Below are positions 15,099 to 23,149 of a stretch of 23,149 bases of DNA, piece after piece (position 1 is the first letter of the stretch; each line of letters starts with the position of its first letter). The position numbers and the translations under genes were made by a program. The notes below the pieces were generated by a model. That model was not told where the DNA came from and did no database searches. It saw only the letters and a list, made by a program, of their open reading frames with translations. This stretch comes from G039029935 sp039029935 (GTDB lineage: Bacteria; Chloroflexota; Anaerolineae; Caldilineales; Caldilineaceae): the NCBI GenBank assembly GCA_039029935.1, contig JBCCFC010000029.1, forward strand, positions 1 through 23,149. Reading direction: 5' to 3'.

Positions 15099-17092
15099 TA
15101 TGTTGTGATCTCAATCAATTGTGCGCCTGTTAGTACAGAATCCCCCACGCCGACATGCAACAAGCGCACCACGCCATCCTGTTTGGCAAGCGTCCGGCTC
15201 TCCATTTTCATCGACTCCATCACCACCAACGTATCGCCCGTTTTCACGGTATCGCCCTCCTGCACATGCACCCCGATGATGAGTCCGGGCATAGCGGCAT
15301 GGTAACTACCTACATCGGCAGAACGGTGCGCCCGTTGAAACCGTGATGGGATGTCGATTATATGATTGCCATAGAGTGAGTGTAGTTGAAGTTGGTGATT
15401 GATGACTGTACTGTGACTGGTATATCGTTGCGTTGTATCATAGATGGTCATCTCTACTGTCAACCTGAGCACATCATCCTGTCTATACTGTTCCACTATG
15501 TCGACGGTGTAGGATTGTTCCACCAACAAAAAATGGTACTGGTTTGTTGACCGCCGATTGGCTGACACACACTGCATGTGCTCGTCCAATCCCAGATGTA
15601 CTTGGCGATATCTACGTTGTGGTCGTTTAGGGTCAACGGGCAGAGTATGGTGACAGACTTTGTGCAATGCAGACATTATCCAAAACGCTACTGGTGGCTC
15701 TTGCCTATCAGCACCATGCAACGTTGCTTGATGAATATCGGTAAATTGAGTTGTCGTCTCGCCGCGCACAAAGGCATCATGCACCATGACATCCCCAAAA
15801 TAGGTTTGGTTGGTCTGGAGTCCCAGCACAAGGGCTTTGTTAAGCAATCGTTTCATCTTCTGGATAGCAGCAGCACGGTCGACGTCGTGACTCATGAATT
15901 TTGCCAACAACGAATCGTAATGGACAGTTACCTCGCTGCCAACGGTGATGCCGCTGTCGATACGTGTCCCTGCCGTCTCCGGCACATCAAAAGCGGTAAT
16001 GGTTCCAGTGGTTGGACTAAACTGTTGACATGGATTTTCGGCGTTGAGACGGCACTCAATGGCGTGACCATTAAGCTTAACATCGTCCTGTCTATAACGA
16101 AGTCGCTCACCTTGGGCAATGTGAATCTGCTCCTGCACAAGATCAATCCCCGTCACCAACTCGGTGATGCCATGCTCCACTTGCAGACGCGTATTCATCT
16201 CTAAAAAATAAAATGACGGATTGGGGCGATTCTCGACCAGAAATTCGACCGTTCCCAAACTATCATAGCCAACGGCATCTGCAATCTTTAGTGCAGCCTC
16301 GGTTAACTGCAAGCGGAGATGGCCGGTCTCATCCCTTTGGCAAAAGGGGGACGGCGTCTCTTCCACAATTTTCTGGCGACGACGTTGAATCGAGCATTCT
16401 CGTTCATAGCAGTGGATACGGTTGCCATGTTTGTCGCCAACAATCTGCACTTCAATGTGCCGTGCCGAATCCAGATACCGTTCCAGCATCACCCGAGCAT
16501 CGCCAAATGCAGCCCGTGCTTCCTGCTGCACTGCAGACAAGCATGATGAAAACTCAGTAGTATTCTGCACAACACGCATCCCCACGCCCCCACCGCCAGC
16601 GGCAGACTTAATCAGCAGCGGATAGCCAATGGTCTCAGCAGCATTCATGAGCGTTGCCTCGCCTTGGTCCTCGTCCGCATACCCAGCTAAAACGGGTACA
16701 CCAACTGTCTCAGCTAGTTGACGCGCCGTCACTTTCGAGGCCATTGTGCGCATTGCTTGGACATTGGGGCCAATAAAGGTGATGTTGTGGTCGGCACAGC
16801 ATTGGGCAAAATCCGCATCTTCGGCCAGAAAACCATAACCGGGGTGGATGGCATCGGCGTTGATGTGTGTTGCGATGGCAATGATTTTCTCAGCATTGAG
16901 ATAGGATGACTGCGCCGCACTCTCGCCTAGATATACAGCTTCATCGGCTAGCTTGGTGTGCAGTGCATGGGTATCCGCCTCTGAGTAGACCGCCACTGTG
17001 TCAATCTGCATGGCTTGACAGGCGTGGATGATCCGAATGGCAATTTCGCCCCGATTGGCGATGAGTATTTTTTGAAAATGGTTTGATAGCAT
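15098..17092 (-). CDS. Acyl-CoA carboxylase alpha subunit (biotin carboxylase + BCCP)
   Basis: This 664-residue biotin enzyme subunit opens with the biotin carboxylase fold (KILIANRGEIAIRI, 8-21). It has the ATP-grasp glycine loop SAAGGGGVGMR (163-173), the RECSIQRR block (231-238) and the catalytic EMNTRLQVEH (298-307). In the last motif the normally conserved HPVTE reads HGITE, which is unusual. A middle region (about 465-590) probably contacts the beta subunit. The C-terminal BCCP domain (about 595-662) carries the biotin lysine K629 in MESMKM, where EAMKM is usual. It carboxylates biotin with ATP and bicarbonate. The beta subunit gene follows directly with a TAATG overlap. It is transcribed divergently from the glycosyltransferase gene. 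Confidence 0.92.
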   Translation of the reverse strand: MLSNHFQKILIANRGEIAIRIIHACQAMQIDTVAVYSEADTHALHTKLADEAVYLGESAAQSSYLNAEKIIAIATHINADAIHPGYGFLAEDADFAQCCADHNITFIGPNVQAMRTMASKVTARQLAETVGVPVLAGYADEDQGEATLMNAAETIGYPLLIKSAAGGGGVGMRVVQNTTEFSSCLSAVQQEARAAFGDARVMLERYLDSARHIEVQIVGDKHGNRIHCYERECSIQRRRQKIVEETPSPFCQRDETGHLRLQLTEAALKIADAVGYDSLGTVEFLVENRPNPSFYFLEMNTRLQVEHGITELVTGIDLVQEQIHIAQGERLRYRQDDVKLNGHAIECRLNAENPCQQFSPTTGTITAFDVPETAGTRIDSGITVGSEVTVHYDSLLAKFMSHDVDRAAAIQKMKRLLNKALVLGLQTNQTYFGDVMVHDAFVRGETTTQFTDIHQATLHGADRQEPPVAFWIMSALHKVCHHTLPVDPKRPQRRYRQVHLGLDEHMQCVSANRRSTNQYHFLLVEQSYTVDIVEQYRQDDVLRLTVEMTIYDTTQRYTSHSTVINHQLQLHSLYGNHIIDIPSRFQRAHRSADVGSYHAAMPGLIIGVHVQEGDTVKTGDTLVVMESMKMESRTLAKQDGVVRLLHVGVGDSVLTGAQLIEITT

Positions 17093-17150
17093 GTGTGTAG
17101 ATACCTTGCCTATTAATGTGCAAGTCTGTTTTCTGTACTTGTGTATTCGC

Positions 17151-17167
17151 TGCTAACTATTTTAGCA
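17151..17167. promoter_or_regulatory. Small inverted repeat in the divergent promoter region
   Basis: TGCTAA (17151-17156) and TTAGCA (17162-17167) pair around a 5-base loop, 59 bases upstream of the carboxylase alpha ATG. It may be an operator; it is short enough to arise by chance. Confidence 0.3.
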
Positions 17168-17237
17168 AGAGCAGACATGATTGTAAAGTCTCAATGAAAT
17201 TGTTGAACATATTCACCAATAAAATTCCGCGCATATA

Positions 17238-17266
17238 TTGCCAACCCTATCCAAAGAGACTATAAT
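17238..17266 (+). promoter_or_regulatory. Sigma70-type promoter of the glycosyltransferase gene
   Basis: TTGCCA (17238-17243) and a perfect TATAAT (17261-17266) are 17 bases apart. The leader would be about 44 bases long. Confidence 0.7.
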
Positions 17267-17316
17267 GATGGTCTTTGGCTAAAACGAATTGACAACATAA
17301 AACGAAAGAATAGTCT

Positions 17317-19812
17317 GTGACCAATACCATTCAAGAACAAAAACAACATAGCCAACTCTGGATTATCATCGGCCTAACCCTCATCGTTGCTATTAATGTT
17401 GCTGGCAGCCTCTATTGGCTCGACCAAAACCTCGTTCTCGTTGGGCGAGATGCATCCGGCCACCTAGAGCGCACGATCAAAGCCGCAAACACATTCAGCG
17501 AACCATTCTACCGCTCGCTCTTTCAGCTATTCACCCTCCACGACTATCGCCCACCACTGCTATACATGGCCGCACAGCCCTTCTATGCACTCTTTGGCTA
17601 TTCATTCGATATTGCACAACTGGTTAATGTCACGCTCCTGCCCATCATTTTGTTGTTGACCTATCATCTGGCACAAAAAATCACGGCTGCATACACGGCT
17701 CTCTTTGCAACACTCATACTTGGGTTGTTCCCCATGATGGCCTCCCTCTCTCGTCTCTTCTACATGGAGCATCTGCTGACTACCATGTTGCTGATCAATC
17801 TCATTGCCTTGCTCAACAGCGATGGATTTCAACATCGGCGTTGGACCCTCATCTGGGGCATCAGCTTGGGCGCAGCCATGTTGGTCAAATGGACCGCACC
17901 GATTTATCTGGTTCTGCCTGTTCTTTATACGCTCTGGAAAGCAAACATCCGACAAAGCCTCGCTATCCCAAATGTATACTGGATAAAGTTGCTGATTGCA
18001 CTGGTCGCAGGCATCATCATCTCCCTGCTTTGGTATCTACCCAACCGTGCCGAGGCCATCGACTTTTTCCTTGGCGATTGGCAAATTCTCTGCTGGTCCA
18101 TTCTTGTCGCCGCTGCCATCTATACACTTTGGCAACAACCGAACCAAGGCAATAATTTTGTCGGCGCACTTGCCCTTGCACTGGTGCTAGCTAGCCTGTG
18201 GTATGTGCCAAAAATCGACTTTCTGTTTCGCCTCACCGATGTAGCGTTTGGCACAGATCGGGGCAACCAAACCTCGCTCAATTTGTTCCAACACGAAAAT
18301 TACACGCGCTATTTTACGATATTCATCCAGCAGCATCTAGGCATCCTCGCAACTGTACTCATATTCCCCCTGCCTCTATTCGTCTGGTTCGGTAAACTAT
18401 CCAAACTGCGCGGGGGGCAAGCTGCACCCAGACAAACATTCATCCTGCTGTGGCTCGTGTTACTATCCACCTATCTACTGCTCATGCTCTTGGCCCAATC
18501 AAATGCCCGTAACCTTGTCCCGCTCTTGCCCATTACTGCGATTTTGTTGGCCGATACGTTACGACATTACTCTGCAAAAATGCAACTGGCTATCGGGACG
18601 ATTTGGCTCATTGCTCTTGCCTTTCAATGGTCTATCTATACCTTTGATGAGATGGCCGATGTCTATCACAACACGCCACCGTTATGGGTGAGCGGCGACT
18701 ATCACGAATGGCCGGCGACTGGCTCAACGAACCCCGATTACTGGGTACAGCCTGACATCCTCGCACAAATTGATCAGTCAGAGGCAGAGAAGCCTGTTGG
18801 TTTGGGTATGTTGATCGACTCACAGGAGCTACATCGCGGCTCGTTTCGCTATCTCATTGCAGCCAATCAACACAATATCGAACTGACCAATCTGACTGAG
18901 CCTGAAAGCAAAGGGTGGGGCGAGATGATTGCCAATGAGTGGCTGCTGGTCAAAGATGGCGATAACAGCAGTGTCCGTGAGCCTGGCATCACCCTGCTGC
19001 AACGCATCAATGACGGCGACCCAATTTTCCATCAACTATACAAACCAGCGCATGACTATCCACTTCCCAATGGTGAAATCGTCACCCTCTATTTCCGTGC
19101 CAAAGGTCCCCGCCACCCACAGGACTTTCCCGTGCTACTCATCCAAACATCCACCATTGCCGATCATATCAACATGTGGTGGAGCGACCATGCGACCCTC
19201 TATTTTCCCAACGAAGATGTCGCTACATGGGTGGGTATTCACGAATTAATGCCCAACCAGGAAAAAGGCAGTATTCTCATCAACCAAGATGAAAGCCAAA
19301 CGGTTGACGAGGTACTCCATGATGTAACGGGCACAATTCTTGCCGCCACGCGTTATGATACGCCCCAAACGCAGGAGTATTTATATCGTTCAAGCATGTA
19401 CGCAGCCAGTGTTGGTGATGGTGAATTTCACCTGACGGTTGTTGGTCGCCCAACACGGGACCTCGAACCACAAGAGGTCAGTACTGAATGGTCACAAGTC
19501 CGTTTTAGTCAGATTCGTACCTATTCACAGGTTTCACCCGGTGAGGTGCTACCAGTTCAAGCATCTGTCGAGGGTGTAACGGATGGTTCGCTCAAAGTAT
19601 CACTACGCTTGACTGATGCCGATGGGCAAGTGCTTGCTCAACAGGATGCGACCCTATTTACGGAATTTCAGAGCGGTCTACTGGTTCCGCCGCATGTAAA
19701 CAGTGAAGAGTATCAGTTGCGGGCATTGGTCTATGACCCTGCAACGTTGGACCCGATTCCTGATGTCAATGGTGAAGAGCAGCCAGTTTTGCTAACAATT
19801 GCTGCACGATAA
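17317..19812 (+). CDS. PMT/ArnT-like membrane glycosyltransferase
   Basis: This 831-residue protein starts with GTG. The first half (about 14-445) has roughly 11-12 hydrophobic helices. After helix 1 comes an outside loop with GRDASGHLERTIKAA (43-57); an acidic residue in this loop is the hallmark catalytic or metal-binding site of GT-C enzymes such as PMT_2/GT39 and ArnT. RPPLLYMAAQPFYALFG (about 75-91) is also typical of the fold. The second half (about 450-831) is a large soluble part, probably outside the cell, with beta-rich patterns near the end. It should transfer a sugar from a lipid-linked donor to lipid or protein; donor and target are unknown. It stands alone with its own promoter and is followed by a strong hairpin terminator. 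Confidence 0.82.
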   Translation: MTNTIQEQKQHSQLWIIIGLTLIVAINVAGSLYWLDQNLVLVGRDASGHLERTIKAANTFSEPFYRSLFQLFTLHDYRPPLLYMAAQPFYALFGYSFDIAQLVNVTLLPIILLLTYHLAQKITAAYTALFATLILGLFPMMASLSRLFYMEHLLTTMLLINLIALLNSDGFQHRRWTLIWGISLGAAMLVKWTAPIYLVLPVLYTLWKANIRQSLAIPNVYWIKLLIALVAGIIISLLWYLPNRAEAIDFFLGDWQILCWSILVAAAIYTLWQQPNQGNNFVGALALALVLASLWYVPKIDFLFRLTDVAFGTDRGNQTSLNLFQHENYTRYFTIFIQQHLGILATVLIFPLPLFVWFGKLSKLRGGQAAPRQTFILLWLVLLSTYLLLMLLAQSNARNLVPLLPITAILLADTLRHYSAKMQLAIGTIWLIALAFQWSIYTFDEMADVYHNTPPLWVSGDYHEWPATGSTNPDYWVQPDILAQIDQSEAEKPVGLGMLIDSQELHRGSFRYLIAANQHNIELTNLTEPESKGWGEMIANEWLLVKDGDNSSVREPGITLLQRINDGDPIFHQLYKPAHDYPLPNGEIVTLYFRAKGPRHPQDFPVLLIQTSTIADHINMWWSDHATLYFPNEDVATWVGIHELMPNQEKGSILINQDESQTVDEVLHDVTGTILAATRYDTPQTQEYLYRSSMYAASVGDGEFHLTVVGRPTRDLEPQEVSTEWSQVRFSQIRTYSQVSPGEVLPVQASVEGVTDGSLKVSLRLTDADGQVLAQQDATLFTEFQSGLLVPPHVNSEEYQLRALVYDPATLDPIPDVNGEEQPVLLTIAAR

Positions 19813-19881
19813 GAACATTATCGCTGTTAGGCTATTCCACAAAACGGTATGGTTGATATGGACGTAATTTAGAAGATCAAA

Positions 19882-19909
19882 AAAAGGAGACTATATTTAG
19901 TCTCCTTTT
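19882..19909. terminator. Bidirectional intrinsic terminator
   Basis: AAAAGGAGACTA (19882-19893) pairs perfectly with TAGTCTCCTTTT (19898-19909) around a 4-base loop. On the minus strand the stem runs into seven T (19879-19885), a strong end for the tRNA operon, whose last tRNA finishes 3 bases away. On the plus strand it ends the glycosyltransferase message 70 bases past its stop, with four T. Confidence 0.85.
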
Positions 19910-19912
19910 GTG

Positions 19913-19986
19913 TGGCGACGGGTAGACTTGAACTACCGACCTGAGGATTATGAAGCCTCCGCTCTAACCGCCTGAGCTACGTCGCC
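19913..19986 (-). tRNA. tRNA-Met (CAT), elongator
   Basis: The 74-base cloverleaf is complete: acceptor GGCGACG/CGTCGCC with discriminator A, D-stem GCTC/GAGC, anticodon loop TTCATAA, T-stem GGTAG/CTACC. The anticodon stem GAGGC/TCCTC has a C-U clash at its last pair (31-39), next to the loop. CCA is not encoded. The 5' end resembles E. coli elongator Met (GGC.ACGTAGCTCAG). The CAT anticodon is also used by lysidine-modified tRNA-Ile2, but the body fits Met better. It is second in a two-tRNA operon. Confidence 0.85.
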
Positions 19987-20008
19987 AAACTAATTTGGTT
20001 TTTACAGT

Positions 20009-20040
20009 TCAAAGCCGCCAACCTAAGTTGACGGCTTTGA
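20009..20040. other. Hairpin between the two tRNAs
   Basis: TCAAAGCCG-C-CAAC (20009-20022) pairs with GTTG-A-CGGCTTTGA (20027-20040) around a CTAA loop, with one mismatch. There is no T-run, so it is more likely a processing or spacing structure between co-transcribed tRNAs than a terminator. Confidence 0.6.
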
Positions 20041-20045
20041 TTAGG

Positions 20046-20117
<72 letters not shown>

Positions 20118-20140
20118 TCAATTAATTTGATTACATCCAG

Positions 20141-20169
20141 ATTGTAACATGACTTTTTTGGCTTGTCAA
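20141..20169 (-). promoter_or_regulatory. Strong promoter of the tRNA operon
   Basis: On the minus strand a perfect TTGACA (20164-20169) and TACAAT (20141-20146) are 17 bases apart. The start would be near 20134, 17 bases before the initiator tRNA. Confidence 0.8.
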
Positions 20170-20192
20170 ATAGAAAAATGTTTAATTTCGTT

Positions 20193-20237
20193 AAAAAGAG
20201 GACTTATTGGGCTTTTTTCCAGATAAATCCTCTTTTT
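20193..20237. other. AT-rich hairpin between clpC and the tRNA operon
   Basis: AAAAAGAGGA (20193-20202) pairs with TCCTCTTTTT (20228-20237), with a further TTAT/ATAA pair inside. Read in either direction the stem ends in five T, so it may be a back-up terminator after clpC. The rest of 20118-20326 holds no gene. Confidence 0.45.
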
Positions 20238-20276
20238 GTCCTAGAAATTTTCAGATTTGTTAAGCCAAATTCTACT

Positions 20277-20311
20277 AAAAAAGTCCGACTCCTCACAGAA
20301 GTCGGACTTTT
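20277..20311 (-). terminator. clpC terminator built from the element core
   Basis: AAAAGTCCGACT (20279-20290) pairs with AGTCGGACTTTT (20300-20311), and the stem extends by two more pairs after one mismatch around a CAC loop. On the minus strand it runs into six T, 15 bases past the clpC stop, a textbook intrinsic terminator. The stem is the same sequence as the core of the 101-bp elements, and GAGTC follows at 20312-20316 just as it ends those elements. An AATTCTAC block also shared with the elements lies at 20268-20275, so this looks like a shortened, rearranged copy. Confidence 0.8.
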
Positions 20312-20326
20312 GAGTCATTCAAACTA

Positions 20327-22849
20327 TTAAGCCAAAATCGCCTCAGCCTCTTGCAGAACATCTTCATGCATGGCTTCAATCTCTTCATGATCAATCACTG
20401 TAAAGACAAACTTTGATTCAAGCTGATCATCATCATTGATTGTTTCACGGATGTCAACCTCAACCGTATCACCCGCCTCAAAGCGATTTTGCAAAATGCC
20501 CTCGCTCAACTCATCCTGCAATTCAGTCTGAATCACACGGCGGAGTGGACGCGCGCCATATTCTGGGTTATATCCCTTATCCGCCAAGGCCATACGCGCT
20601 TCCTGTGTGACCTCTAGTCGAATATCCTGGTCCATCAATTGCACTCGAAGTGGTCGTAGTTCAAGCTCGACCATCATGGCGATTTCGTCTCGTGAGAGGC
20701 TGCGGAAGACCATGACGCCATCCAAGCGGTTGATGAATTCCGGTCGGAATGCCTTTTTGAGGGCATCCATGACCTTACCCTTCATGGATTCATACTGTTG
20801 CTCACGAGTTTCTTCATCATCACGCGTAATCACAAAGCCAAGGTTGCGTGCACCCTGAATTAATTTCGCACCAATGTTACTGGTCATCATGATAATCGTG
20901 TTGCGGAAATCAACCTTGCGCCCCTTGGCATCGGTCAGGTAACCATCTTCCATTACCTGTAACAACATGTTGAAGGCTTCTGGATGTGCTTTCTCAACTT
21001 CATCTAATAGGATAACACTATAGGGACGACGACGAACCGCTTCGGTCAGTTGACCACCCTCTTCGTACCCAATATAGCCCGGCGGCGCACCGACCAATCG
21101 GCTGACGTTATGACGTTCCATGAATTCACTCATATCAATTTTGATGAGTGAGTCCTCGCTGCCAAACATAAACTCAGCCAGTGTTTTGGCAAGCAATGTC
21201 TTACCAACGCCTGTTGGCCCAAGGAACATAAATGTACCAATCGGGCGTTTCGGATCTTTCACACCAGCACGCGCACGGCGAACTGCCTTGCTAATGGCAC
21301 GGATTGGCTCCTCTTGTCCCAGCACACGGTCACGTAAATGCTGTTCCATGTTGAGCAGACGCTCACGTTCCTCGCCCGCAATCTGGCTGACCGGAACACC
21401 CGTCCACATGGCAACAACTTCGGCAATATCTTCGGCTGTCACATTGGGTACGTTTGTAACCTCGTTCCAACTTTCACGCAGGTTCGAGATTTTGTTTTCC
21501 AGTTCCACTTCACGATAACGCATATCAATCGCATCATCATACATCTGCTTTTCTAACGCGTCATCCTTTTCTTTTTGCAATTGACGCAAATCCATAAAGG
21601 TTTCACGCAGATTGGCAGCTTGTGGTGCTTTGTACATGCGGACACGGCTACCAGCCTCATCAATCAGGTCAATGGCTTTGTCTGGCATAAAGCGGTCTGG
21701 TACAAAGCGTGCAGCCATACTTGCGGCGGCACTTAGTGCTTCGTCTGTAATTTTCAGCTTGTGATGCTCTTCGTAGCGTCCTCGAACACCTTCCAAAATC
21801 TGGACAGTCTCTTCCACCGATGGCTCATCGACCATAATCGGTTGGAAACGACGTTCTAAAGCGGCATCATGCTCAATATACTTACGATACTCATCCAGCG
21901 TCGTGGCCCCGATGACCTGTAGCTCACCACGACTGAGTGCAGGTTTCAAAATATTTGCCGCATCAACACTGCTACCAGCAGCACCCGCACCGACCAACAT
22001 GTGAAATTCATCAATAAACAACAGGGATTTTGATTTGATAATCTCTTCAATCACTTTTTTCAGACGTTCTTCAAACTGTCCACGATACATGGTTCCCGCA
22101 ACCAAACTACCGACATCAAGCATCAATAGACGTTTGTTCAGCAGCGGTTCTGGCACATCACCCTCGATAATGCGTTGGGCTAATCCCTCCACAATTGCGG
22201 TTTTACCCACACCCGGCTCGCCAATCAAGGCTGGGTTATTCTTTGTACGACGGCTCAAAATCTGGATGAGACGTTCGATCTCATTTTGGCGACCAACAAC
22301 TGGGTCCAGCTTATTCTCCTCGGCAGCGTCCGTCAAATCATAGCCAAGTTGATCCATCAGTGGGGTCTTTGTTTCTTTCTTCTTCTTCTCTTTGGTTTCA
22401 GATTGTGATTGTAAAATATTACGAGCTGTTTGTGTACGGACACGATCCAAATTAATGCCCAATCCACGCAGGACATTGACGGCAATGCCATCACCTTCGC
22501 GGATCAACCCTAAAAGTAGATGTTCTGTCCCAATATAATGATGTCCCATCAAACGAGCTTCGTCAACGGCCAACTCGATCACCCGTTTGGTGCGGGGGGC
22601 GAGACTTGGTTTGCCAAAAGGTGCACGTTCACCTCGGCCAACGGTGCGTTCAACAGCACGGACGACCTGTCCAGGGTCGGTTCCAAGTTCACGTAATACG
22701 GTTACGGCAACGCCATTTTCCTCACGCACAAGTCCCAATAATAGATGTTCTGTTCCAATATGATTATGGTTTAATCGCAGAGCTTCTTCTTGCGCCAGTG
22801 TCAACACACGGCGCGCTCTTTTTGTGAAGCGTTCTAGTTTATCAGACAT
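20327..22849 (-). CDS. clpC: ATP-dependent Clp protease ATP-binding subunit ClpC
   Basis: This 840-residue Hsp100 unfoldase is full length. Two Clp_N repeats lie at about 1-75 and 80-150 (each with an IGTEHLLLGL motif). AAA+ module 1 has Walker A GEPGVGKT (210-217) and Walker B LLFIDE (276-281). A middle UVR-like coiled region lies at about 415-460, which marks ClpC rather than ClpA or ClpB. AAA+ module 2 has Walker A GPTGVGKT (544-551) and Walker B ILLDE (613-617). The loop NLGF (669-672) is in the place of the ClpP-binding tripeptide. It feeds unfolded proteins to ClpP and helps in stress control. In module 1 the Walker B follow-on reads EFHML where ELHTL or ELHML is usual. It stands alone, with a ribosome site AGAGGAT before the ATG and its own terminator. 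No CtsR or CIRCE box is seen upstream. Confidence 0.96.
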   Translation of the reverse strand: MSDKLERFTKRARRVLTLAQEEALRLNHNHIGTEHLLLGLVREENGVAVTVLRELGTDPGQVVRAVERTVGRGERAPFGKPSLAPRTKRVIELAVDEARLMGHHYIGTEHLLLGLIREGDGIAVNVLRGLGINLDRVRTQTARNILQSQSETKEKKKKETKTPLMDQLGYDLTDAAEENKLDPVVGRQNEIERLIQILSRRTKNNPALIGEPGVGKTAIVEGLAQRIIEGDVPEPLLNKRLLMLDVGSLVAGTMYRGQFEERLKKVIEEIIKSKSLLFIDEFHMLVGAGAAGSSVDAANILKPALSRGELQVIGATTLDEYRKYIEHDAALERRFQPIMVDEPSVEETVQILEGVRGRYEEHHKLKITDEALSAAASMAARFVPDRFMPDKAIDLIDEAGSRVRMYKAPQAANLRETFMDLRQLQKEKDDALEKQMYDDAIDMRYREVELENKISNLRESWNEVTNVPNVTAEDIAEVVAMWTGVPVSQIAGEERERLLNMEQHLRDRVLGQEEPIRAISKAVRRARAGVKDPKRPIGTFMFLGPTGVGKTLLAKTLAEFMFGSEDSLIKIDMSEFMERHNVSRLVGAPPGYIGYEEGGQLTEAVRRRPYSVILLDEVEKAHPEAFNMLLQVMEDGYLTDAKGRKVDFRNTIIMMTSNIGAKLIQGARNLGFVITRDDEETREQQYESMKGKVMDALKKAFRPEFINRLDGVMVFRSLSRDEIAMMVELELRPLRVQLMDQDIRLEVTQEARMALADKGYNPEYGARPLRRVIQTELQDELSEGILQNRFEAGDTVEVDIRETINDDDQLESKFVFTVIDHEEIEAMHEDVLQEAEAILA

Positions 22850-22938
22850 TGATTTATCCTCTCAATGGCAAAAAAATACACAGGTTTTTCAAATCTAACA
22901 GAAAATTCCATGATTATGCCGTAAGGGGCAACCCTAAA

Positions 22939-22967
22939 ACGATAAAATTCCATCACTTAAGCGACAA
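22939..22967 (-). promoter_or_regulatory. Possible clpC promoter
   Basis: On the minus strand TTGTCG (22962-22967) and TATCGT (22939-22944) are 17 bases apart, each matching the consensus at four of six bases. The leader would be about 83 bases. A direct repeat lies directly upstream at 22967-22987. Confidence 0.4.
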
Positions 22968-22987
22968 TTGTATTGTCATTGTATTGT
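22967..22987. repeat. 11-bp-period direct repeat upstream of clpC
   Basis: ATTGTATTGT occurs at 22967-22976 and again at 22978-22987, one base apart, so the two copies are one helical turn from each other. On the clpC strand they read ACAATACAAT twice, abutting the -35 box. They could be paired sites for a regulator, or alternative -10-like TACAAT boxes. Confidence 0.5.
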
Positions 22988-23047
22988 AACCAGTCTCCAG
23001 TAATAGAGTACCTTGCATCATTTTGACGAATTGTGACAACCATAGCC

Positions 23048-23076
23048 TTGCGTGTATTTTGCCAAAATGATATACT
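23048..23076 (+). promoter_or_regulatory. Possible promoter of a plus-strand gene beyond the window
   Basis: TTGCGT (23048-23053) and TATACT (23071-23076) are 17 bases apart and point away from clpC. The same -35 hexamer is seen at the oxygenase promoter (5141-5169). No coding start is visible before the window ends. Confidence 0.4.
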
Positions 23077-23149
23077 GAATGTAATTGAGATGGATGGTTT
23101 TATCTATGAATCGTTAGATATGTAAAATCCCAAACGTCACAGGTATACT

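Noticed and set aside
19913..19986. tRNA-Ile2 (lysidine-type CAT)
   Set aside because: The acceptor and D-arm sequence follow elongator tRNA-Met, and it pairs with the initiator tRNA in one operon. Not fully excluded.
22850..23149. CtsR or CIRCE heat-shock operator upstream of clpC
   Set aside because: No tandem GGTCAAA-type heptads and no TTAGCACTC/GAGTGCTAA repeat are present.

Overview
The window looks like a piece of a Chloroflexota chromosome (Anaerolineae/Caldilineae-like; inferred from protein style, not from a marker gene). The pointers are a very large cyclase-ATPase-TPR protein, a cyclic-nucleotide-binding patatin protein, a secreted acidic repeat protein ending in a '-IFLPVV-' type tail, an acyl-CoA carboxylase pair, a PMT-type membrane glycosyltransferase, ClpC, and heptanucleotide repeats between genes. 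Base composition is middling and starts are mixed (ATG, GTG, TTG). Most genes lie on the minus strand.

Layout. 1-2445: a secreted protein with five ~88-residue repeats joined by Asp/Glu/Gly-rich linkers, flanked by hairpins. 2446-4860: an MFS transporter, then an SdpR/SdpI-like pair (ArsR-type repressor plus membrane immunity-type protein) with a sigma70-type promoter and an inverted-repeat operator across its predicted start site; a heptamer repeat array follows the sdpI-like stop codon. 4861-6374: a short plus-strand island with an Fe(II)/2-oxoglutarate oxygenase of the phytanoyl-CoA dioxygenase family (TTG start), a 101-bp MITE-like element directly behind it, and a remnant of a flavin monooxygenase. 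6375-12895: three minus-strand genes in a tight row, namely a soluble-adenylyl-cyclase-like protein (two cyclase domains, AAA/STAND ATPase, TPRs), a cNMP-binding patatin phospholipase, and a DUF3307-like membrane protein. 12896-13517: non-coding, holding the second copy of the 101-bp element. 13518-17092: acyl-CoA carboxylase alpha (biotin carboxylase + BCCP) and beta (carboxyltransferase), overlapping by one base. 17317-19812: a plus-strand PMT-family glycosyltransferase with a clear promoter. 19882-20169: a two-gene tRNA operon (initiator and elongator Met) with promoter and terminator. 20327-22849: clpC, whose terminator stem matches the core of the 101-bp element.

The most interesting unit is the cyclase-patatin-DUF3307 operon. 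The upstream gene is built to make a cyclic nucleotide under control of an NTPase/TPR sensor. The next gene has an intact cyclic-nucleotide phosphate-binding cassette fused to a lipase with its Ser-Asp dyad. Together they look like a self-contained signal-to-lipase circuit, resembling in logic (not in homology) Pycsar and CBASS. The second notable thing is the mobile palindromic element family, whose core doubles as an intrinsic terminator.
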